A DNA stretch of 5,143 nucleotides from Prevotella sp. CAG:485 (GCA_000437495.1 FR897872.1:27263-32405), one strand, 5' to 3'; counted from the first letter of the stretch, positions 1 to 5,143 are shown. Made by a program: numbers and translations. The notes: generated by a model not told the origin, from the letters alone.

Positions 1-30
1 CGGGTCGGGAGACCGGCGCAGATTTTTTTT
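1..30 (+). terminator. Possible tail of a rightward intrinsic terminator
   Basis: A run of eight T (23-30) follows a GC-rich stretch. A small stem, GGTC (3-6) with GACC (11-14), is visible, but it lies 8 nt from the T run. That is too far for a classical terminator, so if this is one, much of the 5' arm probably lies before the window. It would serve a plus-strand gene arriving from the left and converging on the minus-strand operon. On the minus strand the run is A8, so it is not an obvious terminator for the acetyltransferase gene. Weak call. Confidence 0.22.
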
Positions 31-55
31 ACGGAAAGGTTGTTGTGGGGATAGG

Positions 56-622
56 TCAGGGGATGGTTTTGATGGGGCGAGCGGGTACGCCGCCTACTAT
101 GGTGCGCTCAGGGACGTCGCGCGTGACGACGGCGCCCGCGGCCACAACGGCATAGTCGCCTATGGTGACGCCGGCCAGGATGGTGGCGTTGGAGCCTATC
201 CATACGCCGCGTCCTACCACGATGGGGGCGCCGTGGGTGTAACGCCGCTGCTCCGGCTCCAGGTAATGGTTGAGGGTGGCGAAGACCACGTTATGGCCTA
301 TCTGCGAACAGTCGCCTATGGTGACCCCGGCATGGTCCTGAAACTGGCAGCAGGCGTTGATGAACACGCCGCGGCCTATGTGCAGGTTTTTGCCGAAGTC
401 GGTGTAGAAGGGCGGGAAAATCTTCACCGACTCATGTACCTCTTCGCCGGTGAGCTGACGCATCATGGCAATGATGTCGCTTTGCGGCCAGTATTGTGAG
501 TTGAGGCGGAAGGTGATGCGGCGCGCCTCCTCGCTCATGGCATCCATGAAACGGTAAATGCCGGGGGTGTTGAGGGGCTTGCCCTGCGCTATGTGCTCTT
601 TGAATTGGGTGAGGGTGATCAT
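56..622 (-). CDS. Sugar O-acetyltransferase, maltose/galactoside acetyltransferase type (LbH fold)
   Basis: This is a predicted cytoplasmic acetyl-CoA-dependent O-acetyltransferase acting on a sugar or similar hydroxyl. At 188 aa it is the usual length for the Maa/LacA/NodL family. Residues 5-60 look like the short helical N-terminal domain of maltose acetyltransferases. From about residue 75 (DFG at 75-77) the protein shows left-handed beta-helix hexapeptide repeats, including HIGRGVFI, VTIGDCSQIG, VWIGSNATI and VTIGDYAVV. His119 in the LNH motif fits the family's catalytic base, and GGVPAR at 177-182 is the usual C-terminal signature. The start ATG (620-622) overlaps the stop of the upstream SpoIID-like gene by 4 nt (ATGA on the minus strand), which suggests translational coupling and one transcript. 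The acceptor cannot be predicted; members of this family are promiscuous and the in vivo substrate is often unknown. The link to the SpoIID-like gene could hint at cell-wall sugars, but that is only inference. Confidence 0.9.
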   Translation of the reverse strand: MITLTQFKEHIAQGKPLNTPGIYRFMDAMSEEARRITFRLNSQYWPQSDIIAMMRQLTGEEVHESVKIFPPFYTDFGKNLHIGRGVFINACCQFQDHAGVTIGDCSQIGHNVVFATLNHYLEPEQRRYTHGAPIVVGRGVWIGSNATILAGVTIGDYAVVAAGAVVTRDVPERTIVGGVPARPIKTIP

Positions 623-1737
623 AATTCCGGTGAGGGTTGGGGGGTAGCTATTTTAGCTAATTTAGCTAATTTAGCTAATTTAGAGGCGGGGTAATAAAAG
701 GCTAAAATTTCTTGGGCGGATTTTCCGGCAAAGGCCATAGCGGCGGCGCCGGTCTGGCACATACCCACGCCGTGTCCCCAGCCGCGGCCACGCAGCAGGA
801 AACGGTCGCCTTGGCGCTCCACCTCAAAGGCTGAGGAGAGCAGATGCGTGGGACTGAGCAGGCGCCTTACGGCCAATTCCTTGCCCAACAGCACCGCGCC
901 TTCCGTGCCGGCCACGCGCAGACGGTGGATGCGCCCCGACAGGCCGCGGCTCACCGGCTCCAACGCCGTTATGCGCCCCACATTCATGCCGAAACGCTCG
1001 CGCAGGTTGGCGGCCACCTCCGCAGCAGAGATGCAAGTCTGCCAGCGGTAATAGTCCGTGTCGGCGTCATAGTCTTTCAGCGCCTGCCGCATCTGCGCGG
1101 CCGATATGCGGCTTGGGTCGCACCACGGGTCAGGCTGCGCCGGCAGATAGGGGTAATCCACATCCTGCCAGCAGGTGGAGAAGGCCTCCGTGAAGCCACC
1201 GCAGCACTTCGAGAAGCGCGCGTCGATGACCTGTCCGGCGGCGTCGGTGAGCACGATATGCTCCGTGGTCTTCAGTGCCTCGCGCAGCGAAGAGGGGAGA
1301 GGCTGCACGCCCTGGAAGCGCTGGCAATGGTCGTCGTTGCAGACGTCGAAGCCCGAATGAGCCGCCGTGTCGGCCCACACACGCAGCTCTTCAGCCGAGC
1401 GTGTGCCGCCACCCTGCGCATGGACGCGCAGAATCTTGCCCATGACCCAGCTGCGGCTCACAATGGCGTGCGCGCGCAGAAACTCGGCCGGCGCCGCCGG
1501 GTTCATCTCGCTGGCCACCACGCTGCGCAGATAAACCTCCACAGGCATGCTAACCACCGTTTCGCCGCACGGCCCTTCGCCGCAAAACTCCGCCTCCGGA
1601 GGCAACAACAGCTCATAACACTGCTGCCAGTGAAAGCCGTGCCCCATGACGGCGTTGAGGATACGGTGCCCTTCAATGCGCGCTTTGCCGTCCGTGAGAA
1701 TACCCACCCGAACCTTGACGTCCTGCTCCTGTGCCAT
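619..1737 (-). CDS. SpoIID/LytB-domain protein, probable peptidoglycan lytic enzyme
   Basis: The protein is 372 aa from the ATG at 1737. The reading frame stays open upstream to a TTG at 1755, but ATG 1737 fits better: the conserved core starts almost at once (VKVRVGIL at 7-14), and the promoter -7 box covers the upstream codons. Family marks are the YLRSVVASEM segment at 69-78, in which Glu77 aligns with the catalytic glutamate of SpoIID lytic transglycosylases; His128, Cys133, His137 and Cys138, which resemble the zinc-binding His/Cys set reported for clostridial SpoIID; and GRGWGHGVGMCQTGA at 317-331, where Cys327 replaces the usual Ser of GHGVGMSQ. SpoIID cleaves denuded glycan strands during spore engulfment, but Bacteroidales do not sporulate, so the role here is probably wall remodelling or recycling. 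I see no signal peptide or membrane anchor, which is odd for a wall enzyme. The C-terminus (353-364) is a Lys-Leu-Ala repeat that looks like a recent addition. It overlaps the acetyltransferase gene by 4 nt. Confidence 0.85.
   Translation of the reverse strand: MAQEQDVKVRVGILTDGKARIEGHRILNAVMGHGFHWQQCYELLLPPEAEFCGEGPCGETVVSMPVEVYLRSVVASEMNPAAPAEFLRAHAIVSRSWVMGKILRVHAQGGGTRSAEELRVWADTAAHSGFDVCNDDHCQRFQGVQPLPSSLREALKTTEHIVLTDAAGQVIDARFSKCCGGFTEAFSTCWQDVDYPYLPAQPDPWCDPSRISAAQMRQALKDYDADTDYYRWQTCISAAEVAANLRERFGMNVGRITALEPVSRGLSGRIHRLRVAGTEGAVLLGKELAVRRLLSPTHLLSSAFEVERQGDRFLLRGRGWGHGVGMCQTGAAAMAFAGKSAQEILAFYYPASKLAKLAKLAKIATPQPSPEL
646..681 (-). repeat. Four tandem 9-bp units encoding a (K-L-A)n tail
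   Basis: Four head-to-tail 9-bp units are present. Read on the minus strand, three are perfect AAATTAGCT (673-681, 664-672, 655-663) and one is AAAATAGCT with a single mismatch (646-654). In the SpoIID-like frame each unit encodes Lys-Leu-Ala, the last being Lys-Ile-Ala, and only about eight residues follow before the stop. The units contain the palindrome TTAGCTAA, so the tract reads almost the same on both strands. The other two minus-strand frames meet a TAG or TAA in each unit. The tract is AT-rich in an otherwise GC-rich gene. Copy number could change by slippage without breaking the frame. Confidence 0.9.
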
Positions 1738-1743
1738 AATTTG

Positions 1744-1775
1744 CAAAGTTAACAAACATTGCCGAGCCGCCCAAC
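1744..1775 (-). promoter_or_regulatory. Bacteroidota-type promoter for the SpoIID/acetyltransferase operon
   Basis: On the minus strand GTTG (1775-1772) is followed by a 20-nt spacer and TAACTTTG (1751-1744), matching the Bacteroidota primary sigma consensus of a -33 TTG and a -7 TAnnTTTG. The predicted transcription start, about 4 nt past the -7 box, falls near 1740, only a few bases before the ATG at 1737. The mRNA would then be leaderless or nearly so. Confidence 0.6.
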
Positions 1776-1799
1776 TCCATGCGCCCTTTAGAACAATTT

Positions 1800-1814
1800 C
1801 AGAGCCTCTGAGGC
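1800..1814. promoter_or_regulatory. Candidate operator: two overlapping inverted repeats between divergent promoters
   Basis: Two perfect 5-1-5 inverted repeats overlap here: CAGAG-c-CTCTG (1800-1810) and GCCTC-t-GAGGC (1804-1814). They sit between the -33 boxes of the two divergent promoters, about 22 bp upstream of the -33 box of the steroid-type operon (1836) and about 25 bp from that of the SpoIID operon (1775). That is a plausible place for an activator or shared regulator. No regulator gene is visible in the window, and short palindromes can arise by chance. Confidence 0.3.
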
Positions 1815-1835
1815 CTTTCCTGCGATTTGCAGAGT

Positions 1836-1867
1836 TTTGCCCGTTATGAAAAATTTATTTATCTTTG
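1836..1867 (+). promoter_or_regulatory. Bacteroidota-type promoter for the steroid-redox operon
   Basis: TTTG (1836-1839), a 20-nt spacer and TATCTTTG (1860-1867) match the Bacteroidota -33 / -7 TAnnTTTG promoter. The predicted start near 1871 gives a leader of about 30 nt before the ATG at 1903. The leader is A-rich just before the start (GAAAAAAG) and has no clear Shine-Dalgarno sequence, as is normal in this phylum. Confidence 0.7.
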
Positions 1868-1902
1868 CAACACTAAGGGGTCGTACCTAACCTTGAAAAA
1901 AG

Positions 1903-2679
1903 ATGTTTGAACCGGATATATATTGGGGCTTGCTGACGGGCATGGCTGTGCTTGCAGTGGTGGTATGGATAGCGCTTACACGCATAGAGGCGCCTTACGG
2001 CATCATGTACCGGCGCGGCTGGGGACCGGGGCTCGACAACCGCGTGGGGTGGGTGTTGATGGAGGCTCCCGCGTTTGTGGCCATGGCGCTGCTGATGCTT
2101 CTGTCGCCGCAGGGCTGCTCGGCTGCCGACTGTGCGGCATACGTCTGCGGTGGCCTCTTCCTGCTGCATTACTTCCGGCGCTCGTTCATCTTTCCGCTGC
2201 TGATGCGCGGCAAGAGCCGTATGCCTCTGGTGATAGCCCTCATGGGCGCCTGCTTCAACATCATCAACGTTTATCTGATTGGCGGATGGCTCTTCTACCT
2301 GTCGCCGCTGAGCTACGGCGTGGAGTGGCTCACCTCGTGGCAGTTCCTCGCGGGGCTGCTCATCTTCGGCTTCGGCATGGGCTGCAACTGGCAGGCCGAC
2401 TACATTGTGCGGCATCTGCGCAAACCCGGCGACACGCGCCATTACATACCCCGCGGCGGCGTGTTCCGCTTCGTCACCGCCGGCTCTTACTTCGGCGAGA
2501 TTGTGGAATGGGCCGGCTTCGCGCTGCTCACCTGCTCGTGGGCGGGAGCCGTCTTTCTGCTCTGGACAATGGCAAATTTAGTGCCTCGTGCCGCAAGGCT
2601 CCACAAACGTTATATGCGTGAATTCGGCAATGAATACAAGTCTTTGGGGCGCCGCCGCATCATACCCTTCATTTACTAA
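1903..2679 (+). CDS. Steroid 5-alpha-reductase family protein (3-oxo-5-alpha-steroid 4-dehydrogenase)
   Basis: This is a predicted inner-membrane NADPH-dependent enzyme that reduces the C4-C5 double bond of 3-oxo-delta4 steroids to the 5-alpha (allo) form. At 258 aa it is close to human SRD5A1/2. It has several hydrophobic segments (about 8-26, 52-68, 80-100, 108-133, 146-162 and 197-226), fitting the multi-pass fold. Glu54 in WVLMEAP and Tyr90 in LHYFRRSF match the positions of the SRD5A2 catalytic pair Glu57 and Tyr91. Further family signatures are GMGCNWQADYI (158-168, with Asn162 and Asp166), LRKPGD (172-177), IPRGGVF (182-188), GEIVEWAGFAL (198-208) and the C-terminal end IIPFIY. It is first in an operon and lies 6 nt before a flavin reductase gene. 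A bacterial 5-alpha-reductase beside an Old Yellow Enzyme and a short-chain dehydrogenase suggests bile-acid or steroid-hormone conversion in a host gut. Another 3-oxo-delta4 terpenoid or a polyprenol-type substrate is possible. The family call is firm; the substrate is inferred. Confidence 0.9.
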   Translation: MFEPDIYWGLLTGMAVLAVVVWIALTRIEAPYGIMYRRGWGPGLDNRVGWVLMEAPAFVAMALLMLLSPQGCSAADCAAYVCGGLFLLHYFRRSFIFPLLMRGKSRMPLVIALMGACFNIINVYLIGGWLFYLSPLSYGVEWLTSWQFLAGLLIFGFGMGCNWQADYIVRHLRKPGDTRHYIPRGGVFRFVTAGSYFGEIVEWAGFALLTCSWAGAVFLLWTMANLVPRAARLHKRYMREFGNEYKSLGRRRIIPFIY

Positions 2680-2685
2680 AAAGTC

Positions 2686-3939
2686 ATGGCGATGAAGAAT
2701 CACGAGAATATTTTCCGCGCCGGGCGCATCGGTCCGGTAGAGCTTCGCAACCGCACCATCCGGAGCGCCGCCTTCGAGGGGATGGGGCGCGACAACGGTC
2801 CCACCGACATGCTGCTCGACTATCACCGCCGTGTGGCCGAAGGGGGCGTGGGCATGACCACCTTGGCGTACGCCTCTGTGAGCCGCTCGGGACTCTCCTT
2901 TACCACCCAGCTATGGCTGCGACCCGAGATTGAGGAGGGTCTGCGCCGCATCACCGACGCCATTCACGCCGCCGGAGCCAAAGCCTCCATACAGATTGGC
3001 CACTGCGGCAACATGACACATAAAAGTACTGCCGGCTGCACCCCTGTGGGCGCCTCCACCGGCTTTAACCTCTATTCGCCAACCTTTGTGCGCGGACTCA
3101 AAGCCGCCGAGATAGAGAAGATTTCCGCCGACTTCGGCGAGGCCGTGAACTGCGCCCGCCGCGCCGGGTTTGACTGTGTGGAGGTGCACGCCGGACACGG
3201 CTATCTCCTCAGCCAGTTCCTGTCGCCTTACACCAACCGGCGCCGCGACGAGTTCGGCGGCTCCCTGACCAACCGTATGCGCTTCATGCAGATGGCCATG
3301 GACAGGGTGATGGAGGCCGCCGGCAACGATATGGGCGTGCTGGTGAAGATGAACATGGACGATGGCTTCCGCTCCGGAATGCACCGGGAAGAGTGCCTTG
3401 AGGTGGCCGGAGAGTTGCTCAGGCTCGGCGCTCACGCCTTGGTGCTCAGCGGCGGGTTCGTGAGCAAGGCGCCGATGTATGTGATGCGCGGCGAGATGCC
3501 CATCTACTCCATGACACATTACATGAAGCAGGCGTGGCTGAAATATTCCGTGCGAATGTTTGGCGGCATGATGATACCGCGCGAACCCTTCCGCCCCCTC
3601 TATTTCCTGGAGCAGGCACGGAGCTTCCGCAAAGCCTTCCCCGACGCCACGTTGGTATATGTGGGCGGCGTTACGCAGGCCTGCGAGATGGACAAGGTGC
3701 TTGGCGCCGAGGGCTTCGACTTTGTGCAGATGGGCAGAGCGCTGCTGCGCGACCCCGCCCTGGTGAAGCATATTGCCGAGGGTGCCGCGGGCTGCGACTG
3801 CGACCATGTGAACTACTGCATAGCGCGTATGTACTCGCGCGAGATGGCCTGCCATAAGGATGTCTACGATGAGCTGACGCCCCGCATACGCCGCGAGATT
3901 CAGCAGATAAAGAAACGCGCCGCCAAGAACAACAAGTAA
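2686..3939 (+). CDS. Old Yellow Enzyme-family NADH:flavin oxidoreductase, BaiCD-like; candidate steroid 5-beta-reductase
   Basis: This is a predicted cytoplasmic FMN enzyme of 417 aa, acting on activated C=C bonds such as a 3-oxo-delta4 steroid. It has the TIM-barrel order of the OYE/2-enoate reductase family: FRAGRIGPVELRNR near the N-terminus (10-23), Gln103 and His106 in IQIGHCG, the active-site pair His168 and His171 in HAGHGYL, then SQFLSPYTNRRRDEFGGSL (176-194), GGV at 327-329 and MGRALLRDP at 349-357, where Arg351 should bind FMN phosphate. It lacks the C-terminal FAD/NAD(P)H domains of full BaiCD or dienoyl-CoA reductase (over 600 aa), so it must take electrons directly or from a partner. 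The C-terminal cysteines are C370, C372, C378 and C389. Val375 sits where relatives often carry a Cys (C-x-H-C-N-x-C), so a 4Fe-4S cluster is doubtful. Start ATG 2686 is 6 nt after the previous stop; the ATG at 2692 is an alternative. The stop overlaps the next start by 1 nt (TAATG). Inferred role: 5-beta reduction, or in reverse formation of the delta4 substrate for the 5-alpha-reductase. Confidence 0.85.
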   Translation: MAMKNHENIFRAGRIGPVELRNRTIRSAAFEGMGRDNGPTDMLLDYHRRVAEGGVGMTTLAYASVSRSGLSFTTQLWLRPEIEEGLRRITDAIHAAGAKASIQIGHCGNMTHKSTAGCTPVGASTGFNLYSPTFVRGLKAAEIEKISADFGEAVNCARRAGFDCVEVHAGHGYLLSQFLSPYTNRRRDEFGGSLTNRMRFMQMAMDRVMEAAGNDMGVLVKMNMDDGFRSGMHREECLEVAGELLRLGAHALVLSGGFVSKAPMYVMRGEMPIYSMTHYMKQAWLKYSVRMFGGMMIPREPFRPLYFLEQARSFRKAFPDATLVYVGGVTQACEMDKVLGAEGFDFVQMGRALLRDPALVKHIAEGAAGCDCDHVNYCIARMYSREMACHKDVYDELTPRIRREIQQIKKRAAKNNK

Positions 3940-4745
3940 TGAAAAGGGAGACACTGAAGGGCCGCTGGGCTGTGGTGACGGGCGCCGACTCCGGCATAGG
4001 ACTCTGTTTCAGCCACGAGTTGGCACGCCTTGGCTGCCCCGTGGTGATGGTGAGCAACGTGGCCGAGAGGCTGCGGAAGGAGGCGCGCCGCTTGGAGGAG
4101 GACTTCGGCGTGGAGACATTGGCACTGGGCGCCGACCTGACCGAACCCGACGCTCCGCAGCAGATTGTGAACGCCCTGCAGGAGAGGGAGATAACCCCCG
4201 CTATACTGATTAACAACGCCGGCATATTCTCGTTTCGCGAGCTTGCCGACACTGCCTCCGGGCGCATAGACGCCTTCATCGACCTGCACTGCCGCGCCGT
4301 AACGCACCTCAGCCAACGCCTCGGCGCCATGATGGCCGGAAAGGGCGGGGGATACATACTTAATATGTCGTCGATGGCCTGCTGGACGCCCATGCCCGGC
4401 ATTGCCCTCTATTCGGCCACCAAAGCCTACATACGCGTGCTGAGCAGGGCGCTGAGCTACGAGCTGCGGCCTCATGGCGTAAAGGTGATGGCGGCCTGCC
4501 CCGGTGGCATCGCCACCGACCTCTTCGGACTGCCGGAGAATCTGAAACGCTTAGCGGTGCGAATCGGCGCCCTCGACACGCCGCAGCGATTCACGCACAA
4601 AGCCGTAAGGCGCCTGCTGCGCGGCAAACGGCTGTATATCAACGGGTTGCTCAACCGAATAGGCATTCTCACCGTGGCGCTGGCGCCCACATCGCTGCGC
4701 ATGATGGTGAAGACGCGTATGCTCGACCGAGGCATCACCCGCTGA
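3939..4745 (+). CDS. Short-chain dehydrogenase/reductase; candidate 3-hydroxysteroid dehydrogenase
   Basis: This is a predicted NAD(P)-dependent oxidoreductase of 268 aa with a classical Rossmann fold. The cofactor motif TGADSGIG is at 14-21, Asp66 in ADLTE fits the adenine-binding position, and NNAG is at 92-95. Ser145, Tyr158 and Lys162 (YSATK) form the catalytic triad, and CPGGIATD (187-194) follows. The usual fourth catalytic residue, Asn, is His117 here: the spacing of 28 residues to Ser145 equals that in FabG-type enzymes. The end of beta-2 has Ser39-Asn40 rather than an Arg or Asp, so NAD versus NADP preference cannot be called. The C-terminal part (about 200-268) extends past the core and is basic and partly hydrophobic, as in 17-beta-HSD12/ketoacyl-CoA-reductase-like members, so it may associate with the membrane. 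Its start codon overlaps the stop of the flavin reductase gene (TAATG), implying coupled translation. Context suggests it interconverts 3-oxo and 3-hydroxy groups (possibly 3-beta) on the ring that its neighbours reduce. Position and stereochemistry are inference. Confidence 0.82.
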   Translation: MKRETLKGRWAVVTGADSGIGLCFSHELARLGCPVVMVSNVAERLRKEARRLEEDFGVETLALGADLTEPDAPQQIVNALQEREITPAILINNAGIFSFRELADTASGRIDAFIDLHCRAVTHLSQRLGAMMAGKGGGYILNMSSMACWTPMPGIALYSATKAYIRVLSRALSYELRPHGVKVMAACPGGIATDLFGLPENLKRLAVRIGALDTPQRFTHKAVRRLLRGKRLYINGLLNRIGILTVALAPTSLRMMVKTRMLDRGITR

Positions 4746-4776
4746 GACGCTTTTTGCGCGAAACCATTCAGGATAA

Positions 4777-5143
4777 ATGGAGAAGGAGATTATCATACTC
4801 ACCGGTGCCACGGGAGCTATCGGCACGGAACTCGCCCGGCGCATAGCAAAGTCCGCCGGAGAGTCGGAATCGCCCCTCTGCTGCCGCGAGCTGCTGCTGG
4901 CGTGCCGCAACACGGCGAAGGCCGAACGGCTGCAGGAGGAGCTGACAGGGGAATTTCCGCAGCTGCAATGCTCGGTAGCGGAGTTGGACCTGGAAGATGC
5001 AGGCAGTGTGCGGCGGTTTGCGGCGCTGCCTCAGCTCAGCGGCGCGAATCTGACGCTGATGAACAACGCCGGGGTGATGCGACGCACTTTCGCCACCGAC
5101 CGGCAGGGCCGAGAGCTGTCGTTGGTGGTGAACTACTTCAACA
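4777..5143 (+). CDS. Second short-chain dehydrogenase, retinol-dehydrogenase-like (3' end beyond window)
   Basis: The gene is open to the right edge, so only 122 residues can be read. TGATGAIG at 9-16 is the cofactor-binding glycine motif. ACRN at 42-45 ends beta-2, and its Arg44 suggests NADP(H). Asp71 in ELDLED and NNAGVM at 96-101 are further Rossmann positions. The following TDRQGRELSLVVNYFN resembles the retinol dehydrogenase/WWOX-like pattern (T-x-D-G-x-E ... VNY), with Asn119 as the tetrad Asn. The catalytic Tyr and Lys lie outside the window. About nine extra residues, including ESESPLCC, separate helix B from beta-2 compared with typical relatives. The start is 31 nt after the previous stop. 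There is a weak AGGA at 4770-4773 and no promoter in the gap, so it likely belongs to the same operon. Possible roles are a second hydroxysteroid dehydrogenase (another position or opposite stereochemistry) or an unrelated alcohol/ketone step. Confidence 0.85.
   Translation, partial: MEKEIIILTGATGAIGTELARRIAKSAGESESPLCCRELLLACRNTAKAERLQEELTGEFPQLQCSVAELDLEDAGSVRRFAALPQLSGANLTLMNNAGVMRRTFATDRQGRELSLVVNYFN

Noticed and set aside
646..681. Repeat tract as a CRISPR fragment or insertion-sequence end
   Set aside because: Units are 9 bp with no spacers, stay in frame with the host gene, and there is no transposase or target duplication nearby.
844..1752. Long open frame of 302 codons on the plus strand
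   Set aside because: It lies entirely antisense to the SpoIID-like gene, has low-complexity Arg/Ala/His composition typical of GC-rich shadow frames, and shows no domain.
1738..1755. Upstream TTG start at 1755 for the SpoIID-like gene
   Set aside because: It adds six residues that overlap the -7 promoter box; ATG 1737 directly precedes the conserved core and is preferred.
1873..2442. Open frame of 189 codons on the minus strand over the 5-alpha-reductase gene
   Set aside because: Charged, His/Gln/Arg-rich shadow product. It would also read through the well-matched plus-strand promoter region, and the plus-strand frame is a clear family member.
2911..3954. Long open frame of 347 codons on the minus strand
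   Set aside because: It is antisense to the flavin reductase gene, rich in His, Ala and Val with no recognisable motif; the plus-strand protein has clear OYE signatures.
4746..4776. Possible terminator (CGC-TTTTT-GCG) or promoter between the two dehydrogenase genes
   Set aside because: The stem is only 3 bp with the T run in the loop, and no TAnnTTTG box is present, so the gap is best read as an intra-operon spacer.

Overview
The window looks like part of a chromosome from a gut-type Bacteroidales (Bacteroidota) member. Two divergent promoters match the Bacteroidota form TTG-N20-TAnnTTTG, start codons mostly lack Shine-Dalgarno sequences, and the proteins resemble those of Bacteroides, Parabacteroides and Alistipes-like genomes. 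By eye the genes are GC-rich (roughly 55-60%). Genus cannot be settled from this sequence alone.

Left half, minus strand (positions 56-1737): a two-gene operon transcribed leftward. First is a SpoIID/LytB-family protein, probably a peptidoglycan lytic enzyme, with start corrected to the ATG at 1737. It overlaps by 4 nt (ATGA) a left-handed beta-helix sugar O-acetyltransferase of the maltose/galactoside acetyltransferase type. The SpoIID gene ends in a 9-bp tandem repeat that encodes a Lys-Leu-Ala tail.

Middle (1738-1902): a 165-nt divergent intergenic region with one promoter facing each way. Two overlapping perfect 5-1-5 inverted repeats lie between them and are a candidate regulator site.

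Right half, plus strand (1903 to the window end): a tightly packed operon that looks like a steroid or bile-acid A-ring redox cassette. In order it encodes a membrane steroid 5-alpha-reductase family protein (strongly like eukaryotic SRD5A), a single-domain Old Yellow Enzyme/BaiCD-like flavin oxidoreductase (candidate 3-oxo-delta4-steroid 5-beta-reductase or the reverse dehydrogenase), a short-chain dehydrogenase (candidate 3-hydroxysteroid dehydrogenase), and a second, retinol-dehydrogenase-like short-chain dehydrogenase cut by the window end. Together they could convert a 3-oxo-delta4 steroid or bile acid to 5-alpha (allo) or 5-beta products and set the C3 alcohol. Clusters with the first three activities have been described in gut Bacteroidota that make allo- and isoallo-bile acids. 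The second dehydrogenase is the less familiar part. Substrate assignments are inference from family and gene order. No RNA genes, CRISPR arrays, insertion sequences or attachment sites were seen, and no gene-free stretch exceeds 300 bases.
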